DNA of 64,000 bases from Saprospiraceae bacterium (GTDB taxonomy: Bacteria; Bacteroidota; Bacteroidia; Chitinophagales; Saprospiraceae). Location of the stretch: contig JAHDGU010000002.1 of the NCBI GenBank assembly GCA_020627535.1, positions 124,001-188,000 on the forward strand, written 5' to 3'. Positions 54,597 to 62,419 of the stretch are shown here, piece after piece. Positions within the stretch are counted from its first letter, which is position 1; each line of letters starts with the position of its first letter. The position numbers were made by a program, and so were the translations under genes. The notes under the pieces are model-generated. The model saw only the letters and a list, made by a program, of their open reading frames with translations, did no database searches and had not been told where the DNA came from.

Positions 54597-54627
54597 CAAA
54601 GATACAAGAACAGATAACCCTTCCAAC
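54597..54627 (-). promoter_or_regulatory. Candidate promoter of the E-D operon with upstream inverted repeat
   Basis: Minus-strand TATCTTTG (54597-54604), the commonest form of the Bacteroidota -7 box, with GTTGG (54623-54627) 18 bases upstream. A TTGGGTA/TACCCAA inverted repeat (54636-54642 and 54653-54659) lies just upstream of the promoter and could be an operator or the end of the sprF transcript. Confidence 0.55.
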
Positions 54628-54731
54628 TACGCATCTTGGGTATATTTCATATTACCCAAAATCATAATATCTAAGTCACTCTGTGCTTGACCTATCGTCT
54701 TTCATTAGTACCTAAAACCATACCAAGTTCT

Positions 54732-55685
54732 TCAAAACTTGTCCGTCTGCATGGTTTCTGTCGTTTGTTCGTTCGTCTTTTGACCTAAGGTCACTCCTAT
54801 CGTAAATTCATGTCCGCCTGCATTAAACTCTTGAAAATCAAGGAATGATGCATCATAACTGTATGTAAACTGAAAGTTGTCTATCCTAGTCCCAACAAGA
54901 AATCCTAGTCGATTCCCTGCACCAGTACTATATGATAGACCTCCTACCAATTTCTCGTCCAAAAATAGCCCCTTTAAATTGAAGTCCAGCTGAAAATCTA
55001 TACCTCTTACGTCTTTAAAGGCAATAGACGGCTCCAGATGGTAATCTCCATTGGGCATATAAAACTTATATCCTAGATATACGAAGTAGTGCTCAAGAAA
55101 GGAGCTCTGCACATTCTGCTCTACTCCTGCCACCTCGATATCATTAAGTCTAGCTCTGATCAAACTTGGAATCGCAATACCAAAGAACAGATCTTCCTGA
55201 TATACACCGTGAAAACCCAAGGTAGCATCAAAGAAAGTTACATTATCCGATGCAGCAACGATCACAGGATCCACAGCCTCATAGAATGGGCTCACCAGGG
55301 CTGAGTTATCGAGGTTATACTGCTGATACTCTGTTGATAATCCCAATGAGAAATCAAAATCTTCATTTCCGAAGAGATAGGCGTACTGAAGTTGTACGCG
55401 TAATCTATTCAAGGCTCCAATGTTCTCTCCATAGACTTGTGCACCTATTCCAATACGATCTGCTACTCTGCCATCATAAGCGAAGGTGTACATCTTGGGA
55501 TTGCCGGGGAATGTAGCCCATCTATTTCTGTAGTTGAATAACAAGTCATGACCACCTTCAAATCCACTATAAGCTGGATTGACGAGCTCATAATTGAGGT
55601 AGTATTGCGTAAACAAACCTCTATCCTGAGCCGATATCGACCCAAGGCCTAAGACAAATGCAAAAAGTAAGATCAGATTTCTCAT
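54732..55685 (-). CDS. PorP/SprF-family T9SS outer-membrane protein
   Basis: 317-aa outer-membrane barrel of the PorP/SprF family. In Flavobacterium SprF is needed for secretion and surface display of the adhesin SprB. Signal peptide 1-19; the N-terminal signature FTQYYLNYELVNPAYSGFEGGHDLLFNYRNRW and the closing strand GGHEFTIGVTLG fit the family. It starts 23 bp after the stop of the cohesin/SprB-repeat protein, which has a type B tail, the classical partner arrangement. I infer it presents that protein (and possibly others) on the surface. Confidence 0.92.
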   Translation of the reverse strand: MRNLILLFAFVLGLGSISAQDRGLFTQYYLNYELVNPAYSGFEGGHDLLFNYRNRWATFPGNPKMYTFAYDGRVADRIGIGAQVYGENIGALNRLRVQLQYAYLFGNEDFDFSLGLSTEYQQYNLDNSALVSPFYEAVDPVIVAASDNVTFFDATLGFHGVYQEDLFFGIAIPSLIRARLNDIEVAGVEQNVQSSFLEHYFVYLGYKFYMPNGDYHLEPSIAFKDVRGIDFQLDFNLKGLFLDEKLVGGLSYSTGAGNRLGFLVGTRIDNFQFTYSYDASFLDFQEFNAGGHEFTIGVTLGQKTNEQTTETMQTDKF

Positions 55686-55708
55686 GGATTCTCTTTTGAA
55701 AAATAAGC

Positions 55709-58555
55709 TTAGTCTAAGGTTCTTAATATCGTTACGTGACCTCGGTAGATCGTTTCTCGATTATCACTACCAAATACGCTCAGCACCCAGAAGTATACGC
55801 CGTCTTCGAGATCTTCTCCCACTTGATTGGTTCCCATCCAGGTGTTGTCATAGTTCTGCATGCTCCAAACCCTCTCACCTACTCGATTGTAGATGCCAAG
55901 TCTGTTATCCGTCGAGGAGAGACAAGCAATTCTAAGCACGTCATTCAGATCGTCTCCATTGGGAGTGATGACTTCTCTTCCCGTGAAGCAAGCACCACCA
56001 TCTATACACATCTCAGGAGATGAAGAGGCGGGTATGTTGGCATCACATCCATTGGCATCTATCACTTCTAGACTCGCTCTTGTACCTGGCAACTGACCAT
56101 CAAGTCGATCATCTGTTTCAGAGACGTCATTATTCCAGACGTAACTATATGGCCCAACACCTCCAGAAACTTGCGCTATGAATGCACCATCAGCTTCCTC
56201 TTCACCGCTTGCGCACTCCACATCGATGGTGACTTCAATCTCATCGGGCTCAGTAACGTTAATGACATCGACATAGGTCAAATCTTCACTGTCTGTGACC
56301 GTCACCCCATAGGCTCCGGCGGGCAGATCAGTGACCATTGAGCCCATGAGATCAGGATTACTCCACTCATAAGTATATGGACCGACACCATTTTGTGGTG
56401 TCAAGGTGATGCTACCGTTTGCCTCACCTTTGCATCTCACGGCGAATCCTCCATTATCACTGGTTTCGATATCTACGATGAGTCCATTATTCGCTACACA
56501 CAGATCTGTGAAGACTGATTCGCAGTCTTCTGCATCTGTTACAGTCAAGCTATAGCAGTCAGCGCTGAGACCTGAGATATTCTGAGTGGTCTCACCATTG
56601 GACCATGCAAATCGATATGGTTCTACTCCGCCAGATAGCGTCACAGAAATAGCTCCATCAGATCCTGCCGAACTCTCTGGAGTGATTGTCACGGCATCCA
56701 GGGAAACACCACCCTCATTGACGATATCATAGCTCATCGTGAAGGTTTCACCTACTGCATTCCGCACTGTGACTTCATATGTGCCTGCCTCTAATCCAAG
56801 AAGATCCTCTTGCACAGAAAAGAATGTCCCATCTTTGGTCCATCTGATTTCCGTAGCATCTCCACATATGACAAGATCTATCTCACCAGTATTCGTAGTG
56901 TTGCACGCTAGTCCGGTTACTTCAGTAGCTGATGATATACCGAATTCTTCTCCGATCTCAAAAGGTCCGCAGGTTGTTGTCGTATTGTTTTGATTATCTG
57001 TGACAGTGACTGAGTACTCATCAGGTGCCACCGCTATCAAGTCCTCTGACACCGCTCCATTGCTCCAGGCAAAGCTGAAGTCTCCTGATCCTCCTAGAAC
57101 CGAGATGAAAATGCTACCACTTCCATCTCCGCCGCACATGGCATCCTCGATCATATCTAGTTGACAGCTCAAACCACAATTAACAGATACAGAACCGTCT
57201 TCGGATTCACAAGCTACGACAACTGCAGGATCGCCTGCCGTCACCTCCTTTTCTAGTGGCGTATCTGACAGACGTACAAAGCTATTTGTCCCTTCTGCAC
57301 CGACGACAGTAAACTCAATGATGAACAGAGTGTCATTGTCATTGAGTGATTCTGGCTCAGTTCCTGGCAGAAACCATACGCAAGTAATAGCATCTGACAA
57401 GGGCGTATTGAAGCTTCCATCATTGAGTCCTGCTAAAACTGCATCTGGATATAGGATATCGCTGTAGTTCAGAACAGCATCATCGTACCTGACCGTAAAC
57501 TGGAAACTTGCAATATCCGTAAAGTTGCTCACAAGTATGGGCACCTCTACTACATCGCTCGGGCAAGCCGTGACATCAGATATGAAAAACTCTACAGGAT
57601 CGGTAGCCACTTCGACTACCGTGATCTTGCCTTCATCAAAAAAGGCTGGCACCAGGGCCCCATCCACATCATTGATCATAATCGGCAAAGGGGTTCCCCC
57701 AAATGAAATGTCGCTCATATCGCCGATGTTTCCGATCACATCAAAACACAAGTCAAAAATCGTCGTGCCATCGGCTACTGTTTCACCATCGACATTTTGA
57801 TCAAACCATACACAGGTCAAGGTACCTTCATCCGCACCAACTGCTCCGATATTACCGCTCGTAAAACCAGCCAGTTCACCCGCAGATCCTACACCAGTGT
57901 ATTGCAATACGGTCTCATCAAAATTGATCGTAAACTGCATGGCGTTTATATCCACGAAGCCTTCCACTTTCACTGGGATACAAACATTGGTACCTGCTGG
58001 GGCATCCATGTCGTCCACTATGAATGAAAGATCTCCAGACATATTCCCTTCACAATCAGTCCCCGGAATGGCAAAAGAGCCTTCGTCTACCATGAGTCCT
58101 ATATCATCCTCATTGCTATCAATCACCTCAGAGGCTAGCGGTTCCTCACCAAAGAACAACTGTGTGCTATCGCAAGGTGCACCAATTGCCGTAAACTCGA
58201 TAGAAAATAAAACTGAACCGTCATCAAGAGATGCAGAGTTTAGATTTGGCTCAAGCCAAGAAAAGGTGATAATTCCATCATCCGTATTAGACGCGAAATC
58301 CCCAATATTACCCGGAATCAAGCCTGGCAGATCTGTAGCCAGATTGGTCGTCTGTACAAATTCCAGCACTGCAGGATCCCATCTTATGCTAAACTGCACG
58401 CTCAGGATATCATCAAAGTCGTCAACTGTTACATCAGTCGTAAAGCTAGTGCCCGGATTGCCTGTACCACTATCAAAGCTAAAGGTGGGCTGCGCCACTA
58501 ATGCGCTGAAAGACAATACAAAGGACAGAGCAAATAACAATCCTTTATAATTCAT
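55709..58555 (-). CDS. Scaffold-like T9SS type B protein: three cohesin-like domains plus SprB repeats
   Basis: About 948-aa secreted protein (start at 58555 gives the leader MNYKGLLFALSFVLSFSALVAQ; the frame opens ten codons earlier). Three cohesin-like beta-sandwiches of about 140 aa follow in tandem (coding-strand order about 58490-58080, 58040-57640, 57590-57200). They are recognised from the repeated pattern VQFSIRWDPAVLEFV, MQFTINFDETVLQYT and FQFTVRYDDAVLNYS, each followed by an ITFSW/LTCVW strand and FSIEFT/FDLCFD/FIIEFT. About five SprB-type repeats come next (GGVEPYRFAWSNGETTQNISGLSADCYSLTVTDAEDC type), then a gliding-associated C-terminal domain (ITPNGDDLNDVLRI to GHVTILRTLD). It forms an operon with PorP/SprF. 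Binding of the neighbours' dockerin-like loops is my hypothesis. Confidence 0.85.
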   Translation of the reverse strand: MNYKGLLFALSFVLSFSALVAQPTFSFDSGTGNPGTSFTTDVTVDDFDDILSVQFSIRWDPAVLEFVQTTNLATDLPGLIPGNIGDFASNTDDGIITFSWLEPNLNSASLDDGSVLFSIEFTAIGAPCDSTQLFFGEEPLASEVIDSNEDDIGLMVDEGSFAIPGTDCEGNMSGDLSFIVDDMDAPAGTNVCIPVKVEGFVDINAMQFTINFDETVLQYTGVGSAGELAGFTSGNIGAVGADEGTLTCVWFDQNVDGETVADGTTIFDLCFDVIGNIGDMSDISFGGTPLPIMINDVDGALVPAFFDEGKITVVEVATDPVEFFISDVTACPSDVVEVPILVSNFTDIASFQFTVRYDDAVLNYSDILYPDAVLAGLNDGSFNTPLSDAITCVWFLPGTEPESLNDNDTLFIIEFTVVGAEGTNSFVRLSDTPLEKEVTAGDPAVVVACESEDGSVSVNCGLSCQLDMIEDAMCGGDGSGSIFISVLGGSGDFSFAWSNGAVSEDLIAVAPDEYSVTVTDNQNNTTTTCGPFEIGEEFGISSATEVTGLACNTTNTGEIDLVICGDATEIRWTKDGTFFSVQEDLLGLEAGTYEVTVRNAVGETFTMSYDIVNEGGVSLDAVTITPESSAGSDGAISVTLSGGVEPYRFAWSNGETTQNISGLSADCYSLTVTDAEDCESVFTDLCVANNGLIVDIETSDNGGFAVRCKGEANGSITLTPQNGVGPYTYEWSNPDLMGSMVTDLPAGAYGVTVTDSEDLTYVDVINVTEPDEIEVTIDVECASGEEEADGAFIAQVSGGVGPYSYVWNNDVSETDDRLDGQLPGTRASLEVIDANGCDANIPASSSPEMCIDGGACFTGREVITPNGDDLNDVLRIACLSSTDNRLGIYNRVGERVWSMQNYDNTWMGTNQVGEDLEDGVYFWVLSVFGSDNRETIYRGHVTILRTLD

Positions 58556-58596
58556 AATGTCCCTGATTTTCAAATAGTTTAGCATAAAATCAATCT

Positions 58597-58604
58597 CAAA
58601 AGTA
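58597..58604 (-). promoter_or_regulatory. Candidate -7 box of the cohesin-scaffold/sprF operon
   Basis: Minus-strand TACTTTTG matches TAnnTTTG, about 42 bp before the preferred start at 58555. No -33 TTTG is seen, as for activator-dependent promoters. Confidence 0.4.
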
Positions 58605-58642
58605 CGAAAATGTCACTGCCTCTATGGCATCAGGTGGTAAAA

Positions 58643-58660
58643 AACAGCCATATGACTGTT
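58643..58660. promoter_or_regulatory. Near-perfect palindrome upstream of the scaffold gene
   Basis: AACAGCCATATGACTGTT is an 18-bp palindrome with one mismatched pair, flanked by GGTA (58636-58639) and TACC (58665-58668). It is centred about 60 bp upstream of the inferred transcription start, a usual activator position. Confidence 0.4.
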
Positions 58661-58718
58661 GAGCTACCAAATTTTGTTCCAATCTTGTCCGTACGTTGTG
58701 AGAATATGACGACAAGCT

Positions 58719-59384
58719 TCAAGCTATATCGTGCTCCAGGGCATATTTGACCATGCCAGCAATATTGTGCAAGTCGAGTTTCTTCATAATATTCTTCTTG
58801 TGCACACTCACTGTCTCTTGGCTTATGAAAAGCTCACCAGCAATCTCCTTCACACCTTTCGCCTCTGATAGCAGTTTGAGCACCTCGACCTCTCGGGGTG
58901 TAAGCTGCCTCATCTGCTCAAAATTGTCTCTGTATGGAGACCTCTCCAATTGCAGTTTGGGCGCAGTCTTTCTGGGGAAAATCGACAAACCACTTGGCAT
59001 GTACACTTCTCCTCGCATTACTTCTTCTATCGCTTCTCGAAGCCTGCTCCAAGGGCTAGACTTGAAGAACATACCGTCAACACCACTTTTGTATACTTCT
59101 TTGACGATTTTTTGCTCTTTGTAGTTGGTCACTACAAGAATTTTAAGATGAGGGTAGGCTCTTTTAACCTCTGGTATGATGCTGATGCCATCCTTGGTCG
59201 GCATATTGAGATCTAGAAGCATCAGGTCTACTGCATGCATCTCCAGTTGCTGCAGTGCCTCTAGACCATGCGATGCCGTAGCAACCACCTCAAGACCTTC
59301 TACCTGTGCAATCAAACAGACAAGGCCATCCAAGTATAGCTGATGGTCATCGACCAGAAGTAATCTGACTTGCTTCTCTTTCAT
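58719..59384 (-). CDS. NarL/FixJ-type response regulator
   Basis: About 221-aa DNA-binding response regulator. Receiver domain with the acidic pair DD (16-17), phospho-acceptor Asp62 in LMLLDLNMPTKDG and Lys112 in MFFKSS (numbering from a start four codons upstream at 59396). The C-terminal LuxR-type helix-turn-helix is LTPREVEVLKLLSEAKGVKEIAGELFISQETVSVHKKNIMKKL. A TAGATTTG box at 59394-59401 overlaps the first ATG and favours the start at 59384. No histidine kinase is in the window. It is the gene immediately upstream of the scaffold/sprF operon, so it may control it. Confidence 0.92.
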   Translation of the reverse strand: MKEKQVRLLLVDDHQLYLDGLVCLIAQVEGLEVVATASHGLEALQQLEMHAVDLMLLDLNMPTKDGISIIPEVKRAYPHLKILVVTNYKEQKIVKEVYKSGVDGMFFKSSPWSRLREAIEEVMRGEVYMPSGLSIFPRKTAPKLQLERSPYRDNFEQMRQLTPREVEVLKLLSEAKGVKEIAGELFISQETVSVHKKNIMKKLDLHNIAGMVKYALEHDIA

Positions 59385-59417
59385 TCGCTTGATCAAATCT
59401 ACAGAAAACTCAAGACC

Positions 59418-60341
59418 TCATTGTGTATGACTTGCGTCAATGACTCGAATATGACCAGCCTCTAAAATCGTCACCTTAAAACCTTCATATCTCGCATGCA
59501 TACCTGCTTCACCTCGCCGTGACAGGGCAATAAATGCAACTTGATCTGCAGATTTTGGAAACGCCTCTATGATTCGATTGACAGCAAGCTCACAAGCAGC
59601 TTGTGGATTGCTACCCTGCCTCATCAGCTCTACAATGTGAAAGCAACCAAGTGTCGTCAACACCTGCTCTCCCATACCAGTGGCTGCTGCGGCACCCACT
59701 TTACCATCCACATACAACCCTGCTCCTATGATCGGGGAATCACCGACTCGGCCTGGCAATTTGAATGCCCTACCACTAGTGCTACAGGCTCCACAGAGTC
59801 GGTCTTGACGATCAAGAGCCAACATTCCTATGGTATCATGATTATTTGAGCTAGCACCTTTTTTCCATTCTTTGTGCGCTTGTTTGGACGCTTTGGTCTC
59901 AAGCTTACGTCTCTCGTAGCCCTTCTTTTTGGCGAAAGCCTCTGCTCCATCTCCCACGAGCATCACATGATCCGTAAACTCCATGACTCCTCTGGCGATA
60001 GAAACTGGATGCGCATAACCTCTCACATAACTCACTGACCCACAGCGAAGAAGCTCATTCATCACGCATGCATCAAGACTGATTTTACCAGTTGCATCAG
60101 GCAGCCCCCCGTAACCAACTGATAGGTCGTCTGGATTGGACTCGGCGACTCGTACACCTGCTTCCACGGCATCGAGTGCGTAGCCATTCTGAGTCAGCAC
60201 TTGATCACAGCCCTGTAGGGCGCTTTGATTATCCCATGTTGCGATAGCCTGGACATTGCTGAGGCTCTGATTCTGGGAAACGGAAACGACACCAGAGGCC
60301 GAAATTGCAGGAAGACTATAAAGAAAATTTCGACGATTCAC
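59418..60341 (-). CDS. Tat-exported Ntn-hydrolase: N4-(beta-N-acetylglucosaminyl)-L-asparaginase/isoaspartyl peptidase family
   Basis: 307-aa member of the glycosylasparaginase branch of the Ntn-hydrolases, which self-cleave before a catalytic Thr. The N-terminus has a Tat-type leader (MNRRNFLYSLPAISASGVVS). Early motifs ATWDNQSALQGCDQVL and DAVEAGVRVAESNPDDLSVGYGGLPDATGKISLDACVMN match the alpha subunit. The cleavage site is NNHDTIGMLALD, with the catalytic Thr after Asp. GRVGDSPIIGAGLYVDG and AAAATGMGEQVL form the beta-subunit pocket. It likely removes N-glycan remnants from Asn or degrades isoaspartyl peptides in the periplasm. Confidence 0.88.
   Translation of the reverse strand: MNRRNFLYSLPAISASGVVSVSQNQSLSNVQAIATWDNQSALQGCDQVLTQNGYALDAVEAGVRVAESNPDDLSVGYGGLPDATGKISLDACVMNELLRCGSVSYVRGYAHPVSIARGVMEFTDHVMLVGDGAEAFAKKKGYERRKLETKASKQAHKEWKKGASSNNHDTIGMLALDRQDRLCGACSTSGRAFKLPGRVGDSPIIGAGLYVDGKVGAAAATGMGEQVLTTLGCFHIVELMRQGSNPQAACELAVNRIIEAFPKSADQVAFIALSRRGEAGMHARYEGFKVTILEAGHIRVIDASHTQ
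59931..59940 (+). repeat. GAAA-loop mini-hairpin (TTTTT-GGC/GCC)
   Basis: GGCGAAAGCC preceded by TTTTT, antisense within the asparaginase gene. The opposite strand reads Ala-Phe-Ala-Lys, as at 28455. Confidence 0.65.
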
Positions 60342-60354
60342 CTCAGCTCATTTT

Positions 60355-60364
60355 GGCGGAAGCC
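60355..60364 (+). repeat. GGAA-loop variant of the mini-hairpin, mostly intergenic
   Basis: TTTTGGCGGAAGCC lies in the 22-bp gap between the peroxidase and asparaginase genes. It is the only copy outside coding sequence apart from the last base. Confidence 0.45.
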
Positions 60365-62274
60365 TATCGTACGATGAGAGTCTTACTCACACTAGACCGG
60401 TCGCCAAATACCTGAATCAGGTAGCTCCCAGCTCGCATATGCTCTATCTGATCTATAGTGATCGTATTGACCCCCGACACGCCACTATGCACGGCATTGA
60501 AGGCTACCTTCCCTAGGCCATCATATATGACAATATCCACATCTTGGGCCTCGTCTAGGTAGAGCTTGACACCTATAAAGTCTACTGCAGGATTCGGAAA
60601 GACGGTGGCATTGAAATCGATAGGATCTAGCGGTACATCCTCGAAAACGATGTCATCGTAGCTCCTTGCGCGAAAGACGTCGCTTGGTACCCGGCTGACA
60701 CCGGAGTTACGCTCGATGATCATGGAGAGTTTCGTCCCGCTGATTTCGTCCCTCTCCGACTGAGTAAAGGCAGGATCATTCAAGTAGAAAAATCTATCTC
60801 CATCTCTTAGTTTACGGAATTGATCCTCCATAATCTTGTGGAGAGTCTCTCCTAGCATTTTACCTGGAAGATGCTCTTCGGCAAGCAGACCAGTCCACAA
60901 ATCCACATTATTCACATTTCCGTACATGTGAGTCAGTGCCTCGTAAACCTCGGCGTCTGAATGAATCTGTTCAAAACTCGTGTATGGCAATAAGCCAATG
61001 ACACCTCGAGTCGCATTGAAATCTCCAAGACCTCTTTCTCTTCCACGGTTGATGTTAATCGCAGCAAGGTCTAAGCCACCAGCTCCTGGCTGACCAAATA
61101 AAAAATTTCGAAGATCATCAATGAGCTTGTTGTCCATATCCTGTTGGACCTGAACTGACATCCCTCTTAGCATGGGGTCGATACCTAGATCCAATAAATC
61201 TCTTGGCGTAAAGAAAGCATCACGCAAACTCACTGGACCCTCTGGAATACTGAGGCCATCTGGGCCGATGCGCGGTATTTCACTATTGATCATCGTGTGC
61301 CCTAGCCGAAAGGCGGCAGCAGAGAACTCATTGTTGATCGTGGCATTGACAAAAGGGTCGTATCCATCGTATGCTTCTAGCTCTACGCCCATAGAAGGGA
61401 GCCACTCGTTGTAGACTATAGATTGCAACAATGCTCCTACCCACCTTCTAGCTTCTTGATAGAGTTCTTCATCATTCATATTAGGCCTTTCGGCCAAAAG
61501 CTCATCACATCTACGGTTGTGCTCCCTGACAAAAAGTACATGAAGGCTGAGAAGGAGTACGTTTTCATTGGCTCTTACATCTCCAGCAACCATAAGTCGG
61601 TCGTTGAGGTGTGTGTCATCGCCCATTTCTGGAGCCGTCGGATCTATCGCGTCATCTATTTCGCCTGAGATGGTATTCCAAGGTAGAAGATTGCCACTTG
61701 AGACTTTGAGCTTCCCATCTTGAAAGCTTCTGAGCCATGCAGCACGGTGCTCGTCAGATCCATAGACAACGCTAGCATCTATATATGAGGTAAGTGCATT
61801 GGCATACTCCCTAGGCTCAAATGGGCTCACACCACTTCCGTCGACACCTTGACTGCGAAACATCGGGATGATCGCGAGTCCTTCACCTTGAGGGTCAAAA
61901 TCTGGATCGCCTGTAGGCACTGCGATAATTGCCGCTTCTGCTGGATCATCAAAAACCAGACTGAAATCGTGGTCGATGAACTGTCCAAAAGCCCAGACAT
62001 AGTCACTGAGACCAGTCTTATCAAATTTGAGCTCTGATTGAGAAAATACTGTATTACTGATATCCCGTGGATTGGGACGGTTTATACCATTGGGGGCACT
62101 GATACCATCTGCATAGTCTGCTGGCACTAGTCTGGGCATCTCAGCATTGACGCTACCCCAAGAGGGATTGGCGTAGTTATTCAGCGAACCGTCTATGGTG
62201 CGGTACTCTTGTGCAGATAACGCGAGAGCTATCCACAGACCAAGACAAGTTAAAGCAGCTTTCTTCATGTTCAT
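60364..62274 (-). CDS. T9SS-secreted animal-type haem peroxidase
   Basis: About 636-aa exported haem peroxidase of the peroxidase-cyclooxygenase superfamily. Signal peptide MNMKKAALTCLGLWIALALSAQ. Key motifs: GQFIDHDFSL with the distal His and calcium-ligand Asp, REYANALTSYIDASVVYGSD, LLSLHVLFVREHNR, the proximal-His segment FRLGHTMINSEIPR, and NINRGRERGLGDFNATR. The last 80 residues (VFPNPAVDFIGVKL to SVSKTLIVR) are a type A T9SS sorting domain, so the enzyme acts outside the cell, perhaps making hypohalous acids or crosslinks. The frame opens at 62361, but a TATCTTTG box at 62306-62313 places transcription start downstream of that codon, so translation from 62274 or 62268 is preferred. Confidence 0.9.
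   Translation of the reverse strand: MNMKKAALTCLGLWIALALSAQEYRTIDGSLNNYANPSWGSVNAEMPRLVPADYADGISAPNGINRPNPRDISNTVFSQSELKFDKTGLSDYVWAFGQFIDHDFSLVFDDPAEAAIIAVPTGDPDFDPQGEGLAIIPMFRSQGVDGSGVSPFEPREYANALTSYIDASVVYGSDEHRAAWLRSFQDGKLKVSSGNLLPWNTISGEIDDAIDPTAPEMGDDTHLNDRLMVAGDVRANENVLLLSLHVLFVREHNRRCDELLAERPNMNDEELYQEARRWVGALLQSIVYNEWLPSMGVELEAYDGYDPFVNATINNEFSAAAFRLGHTMINSEIPRIGPDGLSIPEGPVSLRDAFFTPRDLLDLGIDPMLRGMSVQVQQDMDNKLIDDLRNFLFGQPGAGGLDLAAININRGRERGLGDFNATRGVIGLLPYTSFEQIHSDAEVYEALTHMYGNVNNVDLWTGLLAEEHLPGKMLGETLHKIMEDQFRKLRDGDRFFYLNDPAFTQSERDEISGTKLSMIIERNSGVSRVPSDVFRARSYDDIVFEDVPLDPIDFNATVFPNPAVDFIGVKLYLDEAQDVDIVIYDGLGKVAFNAVHSGVSGVNTITIDQIEHMRAGSYLIQVFGDRSSVSKTLIVR
61305..61314 (+). repeat. 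GAAA-loop mini-hairpin (GCC/GGC stem)
   Basis: GCCGAAAGGC, antisense within the peroxidase gene. This copy lacks the T run. Confidence 0.45.
61484..61495 (-). repeat. GAAA-loop mini-hairpin (TTTT-GGCC/GGCC)
   Basis: Minus strand CTTTTGGCCGAAAGGCC, sense within the peroxidase gene, with the same 16-base word as at 43466-43481. Confidence 0.65.
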
Positions 62275-62305
62275 GTTTCTCTTTTTCTTCGCTTCGTCTG
62301 ACTCG

Positions 62306-62313
62306 CAAAGATA
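62306..62313 (-). promoter_or_regulatory. TATCTTTG -7 box of the peroxidase gene
   Basis: Perfect TAnnTTTG match about 32-38 bp before the preferred start codons. It decides against the longest frame start. Confidence 0.55.
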
Positions 62314-62419
62314 CAGTGCTGGGATCAAAAATGTCCTAAAAAAGACAGTTGTAAGACGCATGATTTAGCCCTAACGTCACACTCAGAGAAAAGCTTTAAC
62401 ATATGAAAAATGTTCTATG

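Noticed and set aside
62275-62361. Upstream start of the peroxidase frame
   Set aside because: The extra 29 residues are not leader-like and a TATCTTTG promoter box lies within them; the true leader starts at 62274 or 62268.
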